Below, in pieces: positions 46,183 through 55,891 of a stretch of 64,000 nt of DNA. The position numbers and the translations under genes are program-made. Numbering within the stretch: the stretch's first letter is position 1; each line of letters opens with the position of its first letter. The notes under the pieces are model-generated. The model saw nothing but the letters and a program-made list of their open reading frames with translations, was not told where the DNA came from and ran no database searches. Source of the DNA: Streptomyces bikiniensis (GTDB lineage: Bacteria > Actinomycetota > Actinomycetes > Streptomycetales > Streptomycetaceae); contig JNWL01000003.1 in the NCBI GenBank assembly GCA_000716465.1, positions 177,351 through 241,350 of the forward strand. The letters run 5' to 3'.

Positions 46183-47160
46183 TCAGACCCCGGGGTCCTC
46201 GCTGACCGGGGCGTCCACCCCCGCCCGTACGGCCTCCAGTTGGGCCGCGAAGGACAGGCCGAGGAAGAGCGAGAGCGACGTCAGGTACGACCACAGCAGC
46301 AGCGCCACGAACGCGCTCAGCGGGCCGTACACGGTGGTGAAGGAGCCGCCGGAGCCGACGTACAGGCTCAGGCCCCACGTCGCGCCCAGCCACAGCAGCA
46401 GGTGGACGGCGGCCCCGAAGGCCAGCCAGGTGTGGCCCGGCTGGGGGCGCCGGGGGGAACGGCGGAAGACGACGCTGGTGGCGAGGACGGCCAGCAGGAT
46501 CCCGATGGGCCAGCGCAGCAGGTCCCACGCGAGGCGGGTGCCGGGGCCGAGGTGGTAGACCTCGATCAGGGCGTGGCTCAGGTCGGACCCCAGGACGGTG
46601 ACGCAGAAGCTCAGCCCGAGGGGCAGTCCGGCCAGCACCGACATCACGAGGCCGCGCGCGTACTTGTGGAGGAACGGGCGGTCGCGCTCGACGCCGTAGA
46701 TGCGGTTGGCGCCCCGCTCCACCTGGCACATGCCGGTGGTGACGTTGGAGATCGAGAACAGCAGGCCGAACCAGAGGGCCAGCGCGCCGCCGTTCCCGGC
46801 GTGCCGGCGGCTCGCCCGCAGGGCGTCGTCCACGACGTCCTGGCTGGGACCGCTGATCCGGCGTATCAACAGCTCGGCGATCCGCCCGACGTCCTCGGTG
46901 TGCAGCACGCCCGACAGCCCTATGACCGCGATGGCGAAGGGGAGGACCGCCAGGACGGTCTGCAGGGCGAGGGCCCGGGAGTGACTGAACCCGTCGGCGT
47001 AGCGGAACCGCACGAAGGAGTCCCGCACGAGGGCCCAGCCCCCGTAGCGGCGGAGCGTGGCCCAGGCGTCCTCGCCGGACAGGACCTCGCCCTGCAGGCG
47101 CAGTTCGGCCTCCACGGCCCTGACCTCATCGAGCCGCGGTACGCGCGTCGCGGTGCCCAA
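46183..47160 (-). CDS. YihY/BrkB family membrane protein
   Basis: The 325-aa product has six membrane helices with the family's features: a soluble N-terminus, ALALQTVLAVLPFAIAVIGL, a loop with NRIYGVERDRPFLHKYARGL, and a last helix in SAFVALLLWSYLTSLSLFLG. These proteins are often called virulence factor BrkB or ribonuclease BN, neither of which is established. The TTG start at 47160 follows GGGAGG; the first 35 bp overlap the end of the upstream PAP2-kinase gene, indicating translational coupling. Confidence 0.85.
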   Translation of the reverse strand: MGTATRVPRLDEVRAVEAELRLQGEVLSGEDAWATLRRYGGWALVRDSFVRFRYADGFSHSRALALQTVLAVLPFAIAVIGLSGVLHTEDVGRIAELLIRRISGPSQDVVDDALRASRRHAGNGGALALWFGLLFSISNVTTGMCQVERGANRIYGVERDRPFLHKYARGLVMSVLAGLPLGLSFCVTVLGSDLSHALIEVYHLGPGTRLAWDLLRWPIGILLAVLATSVVFRRSPRRPQPGHTWLAFGAAVHLLLWLGATWGLSLYVGSGGSFTTVYGPLSAFVALLLWSYLTSLSLFLGLSFAAQLEAVRAGVDAPVSEDPGV

Positions 47161-48913
47161 GCTCCTCCACCTCCCTTCCGGTCCGGTCCTGCGCGCCGAT
47201 CCGCGCCGGCGCGGGCAGGCATACCCGCAGCGCCCCCGGCTCGACCTCCGCGGTCAGCCGGGTGCCCGCCGGGAGGACGTCGCCGTCGAGTTCGCGCGGC
47301 TGGGGACGGGCGAAGCTGAGGTCGACACGGGCCGCGCCGAAGTACTCCAGCGCGCCGTGCGCGGCGGTCCGCTCCCGCGTGCCGGACGCGCGGGAGCGGA
47401 CCGGCGCGCGGGAGGCGAGGTACCCGGCGGCGGCGAGCCACCCGGTCACCCCGCGCGGGTCGAGCAGGACGACTTCGAGGCGCCCGCTGTCGGGCCGGGC
47501 CTCCGGCAGCAGCGGCAGTCCGCCCTGCAGGGCGCCGACGTTGCCGATGACGACCATGCGGGCCCGCCGTTCGAGGGGAGCGCCCCCGTCGAGCCGGATC
47601 GAAAGGCGCATCCGGGGGTCCCGCAGGTGTCGCGCGGCCGAGAGGACGTACGCGGCCCAGCCCAGGCGCTCCTTGAGCCGCGGCGAGGCGTCCCGGACCA
47701 TGGCGGCGTCGAACCCGGCGCCCGCCATGACCGCGAACCGGGTCGGCGCGAGGCCGTCGCCCCGTATCCGGCCCACGTCGAGCCCGACGGCCCGCCCGGA
47801 CAGGGCCTCCCGCAGCGCGGCCACCGGTTCGACCGGCAGGCCGAGGTTGCGGGCGAGGAGGTTCCCCGTGCCGCAGGGGACGATCGCGAGGGGGGTCCCG
47901 GTCCCGGCCACCAGGTCGGCGCAGGCGCGCACGGTGCCGTCCCCGCCGCAGACGACGACCAGGTCGACCGGTCCGAGCGGTGCGACCGGTCCGACCGGCC
48001 CGAGTGGTTCGACCGGTTCGGCTGGCCCGGCCGATCCGGCCGCATCCGCATCCGCGCCCGTCCCCGTCAGGTACGGGGCGAGGCCGCCGGACGGATCCTC
48101 GGGTGTCGTGTCCGTCCACCACTGCTCCGCGTACCCGTGCCCGCGCAGGACGGCCCGCACCCGGGCGGCGGTCCCGTCGTCGCACGCGTGCGGGTGGCGC
48201 ACCACGACGGCCCGCCGCGCGCCGCGGACGGCCGGCTCCGGCTCCGCCTCGTCCTTCCGGGCGTTCGGCAGCAGCGCGGCCCCGACGACAAGCAGCGTGC
48301 AGGCGCCGTTCAGGAGCCCCGCCACCACGTCGGACGGATGGTGCATGCCCCGGTACAGCCGGGAGAACGCCACCGCGAGGGGGACCAGCAGGAGGAGCCC
48401 CACCACGAGGTTCCGCCAGGCGCCCCGCAGGTGCCGGGCCGCGAGCACGGCGAGGCCCCCGTAGAGCGCCGCGGAGGCCCCGACGTGGCCGGAGGGGAAG
48501 CTGGAGGTCGGCGGAGCCCCGTCCAGGTGGGGCACGTCGGGGCGGTCGCGGTTCACGACGAGGGTGACGAGCAGGAAGATCGCGGACTGCGCGGCCACGG
48601 CCACGGCCAGGAACCCCGCCTCCCACCACCGGGGCGCCCGGGCCACGAGGAGCAGGCCCAGGACGCAGAGCAGCGTCAGGCCGATCACGGTCTGCGTGTC
48701 GGCCACCAGGGACAGCCAGTCGGTGAGCGAGGTCGCGGAGGGGGCGCGGCGGTCGGCCAGGGCGCGGTTGACGTCGTCCTCCGCGGACAGCGGCCAGTGG
48801 TGCGCCAGGGGCCCGGTGACCAGCAGCCCCAGCGCGGCGATCAGGACCGCCTGCACGGGCAGCAGCAGGAGCGCGCGCCCCGGTCTGGCCCCCACGTCGT
48901 GTGCGTTCGTCAT
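47126..48913 (-). CDS. PAP2 phosphatase fused to diacylglycerol kinase-type lipid kinase
   Basis: The 595-aa protein has two parts. Residues ~15-220 form a PAP2 membrane domain with NRDRP, FPSGHVG and RGMHHPSDV. Residues ~250-590 form a cytosolic DAGK/YegS-type kinase domain with VVCGGDGTVRACADLV and PCGTGNLLARNLGLP. A Pro/Val/Gly/Leu repeat links them. The fusion suggests linked phosphorylation and dephosphorylation of a lipid. ATG 48913 is chosen because the preceding in-frame residues are Arg/Pro-rich without membrane character. Part of the minus-strand envelope gene set. Confidence 0.88.
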   Translation of the reverse strand: MTNAHDVGARPGRALLLLPVQAVLIAALGLLVTGPLAHHWPLSAEDDVNRALADRRAPSATSLTDWLSLVADTQTVIGLTLLCVLGLLLVARAPRWWEAGFLAVAVAAQSAIFLLVTLVVNRDRPDVPHLDGAPPTSSFPSGHVGASAALYGGLAVLAARHLRGAWRNLVVGLLLLVPLAVAFSRLYRGMHHPSDVVAGLLNGACTLLVVGAALLPNARKDEAEPEPAVRGARRAVVVRHPHACDDGTAARVRAVLRGHGYAEQWWTDTTPEDPSGGLAPYLTGTGADADAAGSAGPAEPVEPLGPVGPVAPLGPVDLVVVCGGDGTVRACADLVAGTGTPLAIVPCGTGNLLARNLGLPVEPVAALREALSGRAVGLDVGRIRGDGLAPTRFAVMAGAGFDAAMVRDASPRLKERLGWAAYVLSAARHLRDPRMRLSIRLDGGAPLERRARMVVIGNVGALQGGLPLLPEARPDSGRLEVVLLDPRGVTGWLAAAGYLASRAPVRSRASGTRERTAAHGALEYFGAARVDLSFARPQPRELDGDVLPAGTRLTAEVEPGALRVCLPAPARIGAQDRTGREVEELGHRDARTAAR

Positions 48914-49029
48914 TGCCGCCGTGTTACCCGCCGGGGGCGGCTCATGCGCGGACCGCCGCGCCGCTCCCGGCGGGGCGTCCACGGACGCGGCGGCCCGCGT
49001 CCCCGGGGGGAACGCGGGCCGTCCGTACG

Positions 49030-49782
49030 TCAGATGCCGCAGCTGGACGCGGACCAGAAGCGGCTGGGGCGGTGGTCGACGTGGGCGTGGTCGTCGTGGC
49101 CCGGGTAGCCGGGCCCGAGGATGCCGTTGAAGCCGTGGTTGCGGGCCTGCTGGGCGAGCCGGCACAGCGAGTGGGGCCCGGCGCCCAGGTCGGCCGCGTC
49201 ACCGTACAGATGGCGGCTGGAGGAGGCCCCGCCGACCGCGCTGTTGCAGGCCTGGCTCCGGAAGCCGCTGGTGACGCGGAGGGGCTGGTCACCGAGGGCG
49301 TGCCGCAGGGCCTCCAGCTTCCACATGGTGCGCAGGGCGTTGGACTTGGCGGTGGCCGCGCTCACCGCGCCCCCGGCCCAGGTGCTGTTGCAGTTGTTCA
49401 GCTCCGCGTAGGAGAAGTGGACGGGGGTGCAGTCGTCGTCCTGGAGGGCGTAGATCTTGTTGAACGTCGCGGGGCCCGCGACGCCGTCGGCGGCCAGTCC
49501 GTAGGCGGCCTGGAAGCGCTTGACGGCGGCGGCGGTCGCCGGCCCGTAGGAGCCGTCGATGCCGAGCACCGCGCCGTAGCCGGGGTGGCCGGCCACCCGG
49601 ATCTGGAGCGCGGTGACGTCGGCGCCGGACGCGCCCTGGGAGAGGGTGCGCGACCAGGTGTAGCAGCCGTCGGCCTGCGCGGTGCCCGCGGCGGCCACCA
49701 CCCCGGCCGACGATGCAGCCATGAGCATGACAATAGAGAGGAGGAAGCGCAGGGGGAGGGAGCGTGCGGTGCGGTCGGCCAT
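49030..49782 (-). CDS. secreted zinc D-Ala-D-Ala carboxypeptidase (peptidase M15) with peptidoglycan-binding domain
   Basis: The 250-aa product has a signal peptide (LPLRFLLSIVMLMAASSAG, cleavage near AQADG), a peptidoglycan-binding type 1 domain (~45-115, DVTALQIRVAGHPGYG, IDGSYGPATAAAVKRFQ), and a C-terminal M15 domain with RHLYGDAADLG and HDDHAHVDHR, which supply the zinc His-Asp-His set. It resembles the Streptomyces albus G enzyme, acting on peptidoglycan stem peptides outside the cell. ATG 49782 has GGAGG upstream. Confidence 0.92.
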   Translation of the reverse strand: MADRTARSLPLRFLLSIVMLMAASSAGVVAAAGTAQADGCYTWSRTLSQGASGADVTALQIRVAGHPGYGAVLGIDGSYGPATAAAVKRFQAAYGLAADGVAGPATFNKIYALQDDDCTPVHFSYAELNNCNSTWAGGAVSAATAKSNALRTMWKLEALRHALGDQPLRVTSGFRSQACNSAVGGASSSRHLYGDAADLGAGPHSLCRLAQQARNHGFNGILGPGYPGHDDHAHVDHRPSRFWSASSCGI

Positions 49783-49975
49783 CGGGCCTCCAATGCCTCA
49801 CGAATCGGATGCGGACGCTGTCCAGGCCGCGCGTGGAGGACGTGATCCACGGCGCGGGCACTCAGAGACTGGCGGTCCGGTTGACGCGCGTCAACCCGCC
49901 GGGGCCGCCGCCATTCGTCCGCCCAATGACGGCAGCGGAACGACACCTCCGCTTCACGCGTCCGGCCCTCCGCCT

Positions 49976-51133
49976 TCACCCGGCACCTGCCCCACCCCCG
50001 GAACCGGGCCCCGGTCCAGTACCGGCCCCGCCCCCGCCCCCGGGATCCGGTCCCGGACCGGTCCCGTCCACGAGCCGTTCCGCCGCGCGGGCCTCCCGCA
50101 GCGCCGTGACCACCGACCACACCACCGACACCAGCGGCACCGCCACCACCGCGCCCACGATGCCGGCCGCGATCGAGCCCGCGACGACCGAGACCGCCAC
50201 CACCAGCGGGTGCAGCCGTACGGCCCAGCTCATCACCAGCGGATGCAGCACGTGCCCCTCGATCTGGCCGATCACCACGATCAGGGCGATCACGACCGCC
50301 GCGACGAACGGCCCCTTCGCCGCCAGGGCGACGACCGCGGCGACCGCGAGGGCGACCGGCGAACCGATCAGCGGCACGAACGCCGCCACGAACTCCAGGA
50401 GCGCCAGCGGCACCGCGAGCGGCACCCCGAGCAGCCACAGCGCGATCCCCACGAGCACCGCGTTCACCACGGCCACCAGCACGATCCCGTGCGTGTAGCC
50501 GGTGAACGTGCGCCACGCCGCCCGCCCGCCGACCTCCGTCCGCCCCCGCAGGGGCACCGGCAGCTGCTCCCGGAACCACGCCCACTGGCGGTCGCCCGAA
50601 TGGAGGAAGAACACCGAGGAGAACAGCGCGAGCGCCAGCGTGGTCAGCACCGCCACCAGATGGTGCGCCCCACTCACCGCGTCGCTGACCAGCGCCGAGC
50701 GGTGGTCGGAGAGGAACTGCCCGATCCGCTCCTGCACGTCCGACAGCGCCCCGGGGTCCAGCCGGAACGGCGGTTCCTCCAGCCGGCGCTCGATCCGCCC
50801 GACACCGTCCCGGAACTCCCGCACCAGCGTCGTCCGCTGACCCGCCACCGCCTCCCCGACCAGCGTGAGCACCCCCAGGACCAGCGCGATGCCGCCCAAC
50901 AGGGTGAGGGCGACCGCGGCCGACCGGGGCAGCCCCCGGGCGACGACGTCCACGACCGGTCGCAGCAGCGCGGTGGCGACCAGCCCGAGGAACACCGCCA
51001 CCCCGATCTCGTGGAACCGCCCGAGCAGCGCGAACAGGGCGTACACGAGGGTGCCGACGACGAGCAGCCGCCACGCGTACGCGGCGGCCGTGCGGAGGAA
51101 CGGGGCGACCTGCGGTGGAGGGCTTGGCTGCAT
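49976..51133 (-). CDS. AI-2E family transporter
   Basis: The 385-aa membrane protein has paired N-terminal helices, a long polar loop (~90-170), and a helix cluster with LEFVAAFVPLIGSPVALAVAAVVAL and GHVLHPLVMSWAVRLHPLVV, a well-conserved block of the AI-2E family. Family members include quorum signal exporters and Na+/H+ antiporters; which one is unknown. The C-terminus is a Gly/Pro-rich tail. ATG 51133. Confidence 0.88.
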   Translation of the reverse strand: MQPSPPPQVAPFLRTAAAYAWRLLVVGTLVYALFALLGRFHEIGVAVFLGLVATALLRPVVDVVARGLPRSAAVALTLLGGIALVLGVLTLVGEAVAGQRTTLVREFRDGVGRIERRLEEPPFRLDPGALSDVQERIGQFLSDHRSALVSDAVSGAHHLVAVLTTLALALFSSVFFLHSGDRQWAWFREQLPVPLRGRTEVGGRAAWRTFTGYTHGIVLVAVVNAVLVGIALWLLGVPLAVPLALLEFVAAFVPLIGSPVALAVAAVVALAAKGPFVAAVVIALIVVIGQIEGHVLHPLVMSWAVRLHPLVVAVSVVAGSIAAGIVGAVVAVPLVSVVWSVVTALREARAAERLVDGTGPGPDPGGGGGAGTGPGPGSGGGAGAG

Positions 51134-51299
51134 GCCCGACGACGTACCACCGCGGCGCCGCCGGACATCCCGGCGGGCCCCGCATTCGCCCGACCAGGAC
51201 CCGGCATTGGCCCGACCGGGCCCCCGGCCCGTTCCCCCGTACGGGCGCCCCGCCGGTGTCGCCGCCCCCGGACGTCCGCCGCCCGGTCAGGATCGGTGC

Positions 51300-52154
51300 A
51301 TGGGCGTCGTCCTGCCGGTCCTCTTCTCCCTCTTCGCCGCGTTCAGCAACGCGCTGGCCACGGTGCTCCAGCGGCGTGCCGCGCTCACCGTCCCCCGGTC
51401 CGACTCCTTCCGGCCCGGACTGGTCCTCGACCTGCTGCGCCGCCCGCTCTGGGTGGCCGGCATCCTCGCCGTCGTCGCCGCCGGAGTCGGACAGGCGGCG
51501 GCCCTCGCGACCGGGCCGCTGGCCCTCGTCCAGCCCCTGTTCGTCCTCGAACTGCCCCTCGCCCTCCTCATCGCCTCCCTGGTGGCGCGCGAACGGCTGC
51601 CCGCCCGCCTCTGGGCGGCCGTCGCGGCGGTCGTGGCCGGACTCGGCGCGGCCCTCGTCGCCGCCTCGCCCGACGGCAACCGCACCCACATCGCCCTGGA
51701 CCGCTGGCTACCTGTCCTGGTGGCCTGCGCCGTCGCCGTGGTGGCGCTCGCCGCCACCGGACTGCGCAGACCGCCCGGCCGGGCCAGGGCCGGCTGCCTC
51801 GGCACCGCCACCGCGATCTGCTACGCGCTCACCGCCGCCCTCATGAAGACGTCCATGCACGTCCTCGACGACGGCGGGATCGGCGCCTTCCTGACGGCCT
51901 GGCAGACCTACGCCTTCTGTGCGGCGGGGATCGCGGCCCTCCTGCTGCTCGAACACGCCATGCAGGGCGGCCCGCTCGTGGCCTCGCAGCCCGCCCTGAC
52001 CCTCGGCGACGCCACGGTGAGCCTGGCCCTGGGCGTCCTGCTGTACGAGGAGCACATCCGCACCGGCTGGTGGCTGCTGCCCCAGCTGGCGGGCGTCGCG
52101 CTGATCGTCCTCGGCGTGTTCGCCCTGGCCCGCAGCGGGGTCGGCGCGTCCTGA
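51300..52154 (+). CDS. DMT/EamA-like transporter
   Basis: The 284-aa product has about nine to ten hydrophobic helices, starting VLPVLFSLFAAFSNALATVLQRRAAL and including GPLALVQPLFVLELPLALLIAS, as in actinomycete DMT-superfamily permeases. ATG 51300 follows AGGAT. It diverges from the AI-2E gene. The substrate is not predictable. Confidence 0.83.
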   Translation: MGVVLPVLFSLFAAFSNALATVLQRRAALTVPRSDSFRPGLVLDLLRRPLWVAGILAVVAAGVGQAAALATGPLALVQPLFVLELPLALLIASLVARERLPARLWAAVAAVVAGLGAALVAASPDGNRTHIALDRWLPVLVACAVAVVALAATGLRRPPGRARAGCLGTATAICYALTAALMKTSMHVLDDGGIGAFLTAWQTYAFCAAGIAALLLLEHAMQGGPLVASQPALTLGDATVSLALGVLLYEEHIRTGWWLLPQLAGVALIVLGVFALARSGVGAS

Positions 52155-52290
52155 CCCCGGACACGGGCCCGCACGGCCCGGTCGGCGGCGACCGGGTGAC
52201 ACCGGAGGCGGGAGGACCGGTGAGATCGCGGTCACCGGGTACACACCAGTTCCGAAAGAACTTGCGAAAAGAACGCGCGAAGGAGACGAG

Positions 52291-53310
52291 GTGCCGATGG
52301 CCGGCGTGAACGGTACGGGCGACGGGGGCGACCGGAAGGACCGGAAGGGCCGGGAGGAGCGGGACGCCGCACCGGATCTGCTCGAAGGGCTCAGCGTGGA
52401 CACCAGCCGGCCCGAGCAGCCGCTCCTGCTCGGTGCCGGGGGCGAGCCCATCCGCACGTGGCGGGAGAACTACCCGTACACCCGCAAGGTGCGCCGCGCC
52501 GCGTACGAGCGGCAGAAGCGGATCCTGCAGATCGAACTGCTCAAGCTGCAGCGCTGGGCCAAGGACACCGGCGCCCGGATCGCGGTGCTGTGCGAGGGGC
52601 GGGACGCGGCGGGCAAGGGCGGCACCATCCAGCGGTTCACCGAACGGCTCAACCCGCGCGGCGCCCGGATCGTCGCCCTCGACAAGCCGACCGAGCGCGA
52701 GGCCGGCCAGTGGTACTTCCAGCGCTACGTGGCCCACCTCCCGGGCCCGGGCGAGATCGTCTTCTTCGACCGCTCCTGGTACAACCGGGCCGGCGTCGAG
52801 CGGGTGATGGGCTTCTGCACCGAGGAGGAGTACGACCTGTTCCTCCACCAGTGCCCGCTGTTCGAACGCATGCTGGTCGAGGACGGGATCCACCTCGTGA
52901 AGTTCTGGTTCTCCGTCTCCCGGTCCGAGCAGCGCACCCGGTTCGCCATCCGCCAGGTCGACCCGGTGCGGCAGTGGAAGCTCTCGCCCACGGACCTGTC
53001 CTCCCTCGACCGCTGGGACGACTACACCACCGCGAAGGTCGCCATGTTCCGGGCGACGGACACCGACCACGCCCCCTGGACCGTGGTCAAGAACAACGAC
53101 AAGCGCCGGGGCCGCCTCGAAGCCATGCGCAGCCTCCTGTCCCGCATCGACTACGCGAACAAGGACGAGGAGGCGGTCGGCACGCCCGACCCGCTCATCG
53201 TCGGAGCGGCGGACACCCTCCTGGAGCCGGGGGAGGAGACGACCGACCTCTCTCCCACCCCCCTGGCCCCCTCCCGGCAGGGCCCGGGGGAGCATCCTCC
53301 GGCCCGCTGA
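52291..53310 (+). CDS. ppk2: polyphosphate kinase 2 (PPK2)
   Basis: The 339-aa enzyme shows the PPK2 nucleotide site: Walker A GRDAAGKGGTIQRF (~105-118), RYVAHLPGPGEIVFFDRSWYNRAGVERVMG with Walker B DRSWYNR, a lid rich in basic residues, and WKLSPTDLSSLDRWDDYT. PPK2 enzymes transfer phosphate between polyphosphate and nucleoside diphosphates in the cytosol; the length and motifs fit a single-domain class. GTG 52291 lies five bases after AGGAG; ATG 52297 is an alternative. The C-terminal tail is Pro-rich. Confidence 0.92.
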   Translation: MPMAGVNGTGDGGDRKDRKGREERDAAPDLLEGLSVDTSRPEQPLLLGAGGEPIRTWRENYPYTRKVRRAAYERQKRILQIELLKLQRWAKDTGARIAVLCEGRDAAGKGGTIQRFTERLNPRGARIVALDKPTEREAGQWYFQRYVAHLPGPGEIVFFDRSWYNRAGVERVMGFCTEEEYDLFLHQCPLFERMLVEDGIHLVKFWFSVSRSEQRTRFAIRQVDPVRQWKLSPTDLSSLDRWDDYTTAKVAMFRATDTDHAPWTVVKNNDKRRGRLEAMRSLLSRIDYANKDEEAVGTPDPLIVGAADTLLEPGEETTDLSPTPLAPSRQGPGEHPPAR

Positions 53311-53449
53311 CCCCGGACCCGCCGTGCTCCGGCCGGCACGCGCCTGTTCCGGCACGTCGCCGTCCGCCGGACGCGGCGGCTCCTGCGGTCCCCCGGCACG
53401 GTCGGTCTCGTCCTGCACGAGCAGGGAGAGCAGGGAGGCCAACGGCAGC

Positions 53450-53842
53450 ATGACGGGGCCCACGGTCGGTGCCGACGGGAGCGGGGGAGGGGCGGCCGGG
53501 CCGCCCGGCGTGCCGCGCGTCCCGGACCGGCCCGCGGTGACGCGGCACGAGGCGCACGGCACCCGGGTCGTCGTCGCGAGCGGCGACTGCGACATGCAGA
53601 CCATCGCGCCCCTGGCGGCCGCCCTGCGCGCCGCGGCCGAGGAGCACCCGAGCGTGGTCCCGGACGTCTCCGGCGTCACCTTCGCGGACTCGGCCTCCCC
53701 GAACCTGCTGATCCCCACCGGCCGGACGACCGACCTGCGCCTGGCCGGGCCGAGAACACCGGTACGACGGATCCTGGAGCTCACCGGGGCCGGCACCGTC
53801 CTCAAGGTGCGGAAGACGGTGGAGGAGGCCGCCGCCTGTTAG
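53450..53842 (+). CDS. STAS domain protein, anti-sigma factor antagonist-like
   Basis: The 130-aa product reads as a STAS domain after a Gly/Pro-rich N-terminus: GTRVVVASGDCDMQTIAPLAAAL, then VPDVSGVTFADSASPNLLI. The usual phospho-site motif D-S-(S/T)-G is here D-S-A-S, so regulation by an RsbW-type kinase may be altered. ATG 53450 has GGGAGG upstream. A HATPase gene of the RsbW type follows by 177 bp and may be its partner. Confidence 0.8.
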   Translation: MTGPTVGADGSGGGAAGPPGVPRVPDRPAVTRHEAHGTRVVVASGDCDMQTIAPLAAALRAAAEEHPSVVPDVSGVTFADSASPNLLIPTGRTTDLRLAGPRTPVRRILELTGAGTVLKVRKTVEEAAAC

Positions 53843-54019
53843 GGGGCGCTCCGTAGATCATGCCGGGCGGCCCGTGACCGTGGCTGTGCCGTTCCGGCGC
53901 GACCGCGTACTCTGTTCGGCGGCACTCGGAGCCGACCACGGTGTGCGCGTTCGGTGCCGGGGGTAGGCGCAGGAGCACGCAAGCGCCGAAGAGCGACGGA
54001 CACGAGGAAAGATTCCCGC

Positions 54020-54526
54020 ATGGTCATTCCGCCCGGAAAGCAGACGGCAGACGAGCCGGCCCCGGACGATCATGCCATGCTGCGGCACGAAGTGGTCTGG
54101 GAGGACGGCGCGGCCCGTGCCTCGGAAGCACGTCACGCCCTGCGCGCCCTCCTCGACAGGGCCCCGCACACCGGACGCGCCGCGGTGCCCGAGGCGCTCC
54201 GCCTGGACGCGGAACTCGTCGTCAGCGAACTCGTCACCAACGCCGCCCGCCACGCCCCCGGCCCCTGCGGCCTCGTCCTGCGGCTGTCCGACGGGGAACT
54301 CACGATCGCCGTGTGGGACACTTCCGCGGAGGTGCCGAAGATGAGGGAGGCCGACCCCGCGCGCGTGGGCGGCCACGGACTGCGCGTGATCCACACGGTC
54401 AGCGACAGGGTCGTGACGGCGCCGTACGGCGGGGGAAAGCGGATCGTCGTCCATTTCGCGCTCCCGGCGGAACCGGGCGCCGGCCGCTCCGAGGGCGCCG
54501 CTCTCCCCGCCCCGTCCCGGGCGTGA
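54020..54526 (+). CDS. RsbW-like HATPase (anti-sigma / regulatory ATPase)
   Basis: The 168-aa protein has the GHKL ATPase motifs of Streptomyces RsbW-like proteins: ELVVSELVTNAARHAPGP (N box), IAVWDTSAEVP (G1 box), and VGGHGLRVIHTVSDR (G2 box). These proteins bind ATP and regulate sigma factors or STAS proteins. ATG 54020 follows GAGGAAAG. The neighbouring STAS gene makes a partner-switch plausible. Confidence 0.88.
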   Translation: MVIPPGKQTADEPAPDDHAMLRHEVVWEDGAARASEARHALRALLDRAPHTGRAAVPEALRLDAELVVSELVTNAARHAPGPCGLVLRLSDGELTIAVWDTSAEVPKMREADPARVGGHGLRVIHTVSDRVVTAPYGGGKRIVVHFALPAEPGAGRSEGAALPAPSRA

Positions 54527-54703
54527 CGCGATCGGCCCGCGGCTCCGCAGGGAGCGGGGCGCCGACGCCCCGCCCCGTGCCGAAGACCGTCCCTCCCGTA
54601 CGCCCGTACGCGACGCGTCGCAGGAGGCCGAGGAAGGACGCGGACTTCGTGAACGGCCGGCACGACGGGCCGGATCCCAGGGCCCGGCGAAGCCGGCCGC
54701 GGG

Positions 54704-55891
54704 CTAGAGGAACCGGCGGATGGGCAGAACCGCCGCCTCCAGCATCCTCTGGAGGGCGGCCCGGCGCCGCCAGCGAGCGGGATCGACGGGGGCGCTGCGC
54801 CGCAGGTCCTCCTCGAAGTCCCGGTCCAGACCGGCGGTGAACTCCTCGTCGAGGACGGCCAGCATCACCTCCTCGTCATGACTCATGGAACGCCGGTTGA
54901 AGTTGGTCGAGCCGATCAGCGAGGCCACGCCGTCGACCGTCATGACCTTGGCGTGCATCATCGTCGGCTGGAACTGGTGAATGGTCACCCCCGCCTCCAG
55001 CAGCCGTTCGTAGTGGTACTGGCCCGCCAACCGGCAGGCCCGCTGATCGGTGTAGGGGCCGGGGAGCAGGATCTCCACGGTGACGCCGCGCCGTGCGGTC
55101 GCGCACAGCAGGTCCACGAAGTAGGTGTCCGGCGCGAAGTAGGCGGTGGCCAGCCGGAAGCGCTGCTCGGCGCTCGTGAGCATGACCCGGATCAGGGTCT
55201 GCATGTCCTGCCAGCCGATGCTCGCCGAGCCGCGGATCACCTGCACGACGCAGTCCCCGGGCTGCTCGTGCTCGGTGAACCGGTCCCGGTCGTCGTACAG
55301 CTCGTCGTGGCACTCGGCCCAGTTCTGCGAGAAGGCCGCGGCGATGCCGTCCACCGCCGGACCGCGCACCTTGACGTGGGTGTCGCGCCATTCGCCGGGG
55401 TTCCGGGCGTCGCCGCACCACTCCTCGGCTATGCCCACGCCGCCCGTGAACGCCGTGTGCTCGTCGACGATCAACGCCTTGCGGTGACAGCGGTGGTTCT
55501 GCTTGAGCGGCGAGAGCCACAGCGGCTTGCGGAACCAGGCGATCCTCACGCCGGCCTCGCCCATCCGGTCGAGGAGGTCCCGTTCGATCCGCATGGCGCC
55601 GAAGCCGTCGAGGAGCAGACGCACCCGTACGCCGGCGGCGGCCCGTTCGGCGAGGGCCACGGCGAAGTCCCGGGCGATCTGTCCGCGCCAGTAGACGAAG
55701 GTCATCATGTCGATGGTGTGCTCGGCCGCCTTGATGGCGTCCAGCATCGCCGGAAAGATCTGATCGCCGTTGCGCAGCGCGACCAGCTCGTTCCCCTCGG
55801 TCGCGGCGACGCCCATCAACCGCTCCAGCCGCCGGCGCAGGTGCTGGATGCGGACCTCGGCGGGTCTGGGGCCCTGTTCGACGGAAGTCAT
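54704..55891 (-). CDS. phospholipase D-like / cardiolipin synthase-like protein
   Basis: The 395-aa protein has two HxK(x)4D motifs: HRKALIVDEHTAFTGG (~145) and HAKVMTVDGVASLIGSTN (~325), which form the phosphatidyl-transfer active site. There is no N-terminal membrane pair of classic bacterial Cls, only ILP-rich ends, so it may act as a peripheral enzyme. ATG 55891 has GGGGAG six bases upstream; an earlier ATG at 55987 would add a basic N-terminus. Confidence 0.87.
   Translation of the reverse strand: MTSVEQGPRPAEVRIQHLRRRLERLMGVAATEGNELVALRNGDQIFPAMLDAIKAAEHTIDMMTFVYWRGQIARDFAVALAERAAAGVRVRLLLDGFGAMRIERDLLDRMGEAGVRIAWFRKPLWLSPLKQNHRCHRKALIVDEHTAFTGGVGIAEEWCGDARNPGEWRDTHVKVRGPAVDGIAAAFSQNWAECHDELYDDRDRFTEHEQPGDCVVQVIRGSASIGWQDMQTLIRVMLTSAEQRFRLATAYFAPDTYFVDLLCATARRGVTVEILLPGPYTDQRACRLAGQYHYERLLEAGVTIHQFQPTMMHAKVMTVDGVASLIGSTNFNRRSMSHDEEVMLAVLDEEFTAGLDRDFEEDLRRSAPVDPARWRRRAALQRMLEAAVLPIRRFL

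Noticed and set aside
46136..46729. Alternative minus frame inside the YihY gene
   Set aside because: The accepted frame has six membrane helices and family motifs; this one is Arg/Pro-rich.
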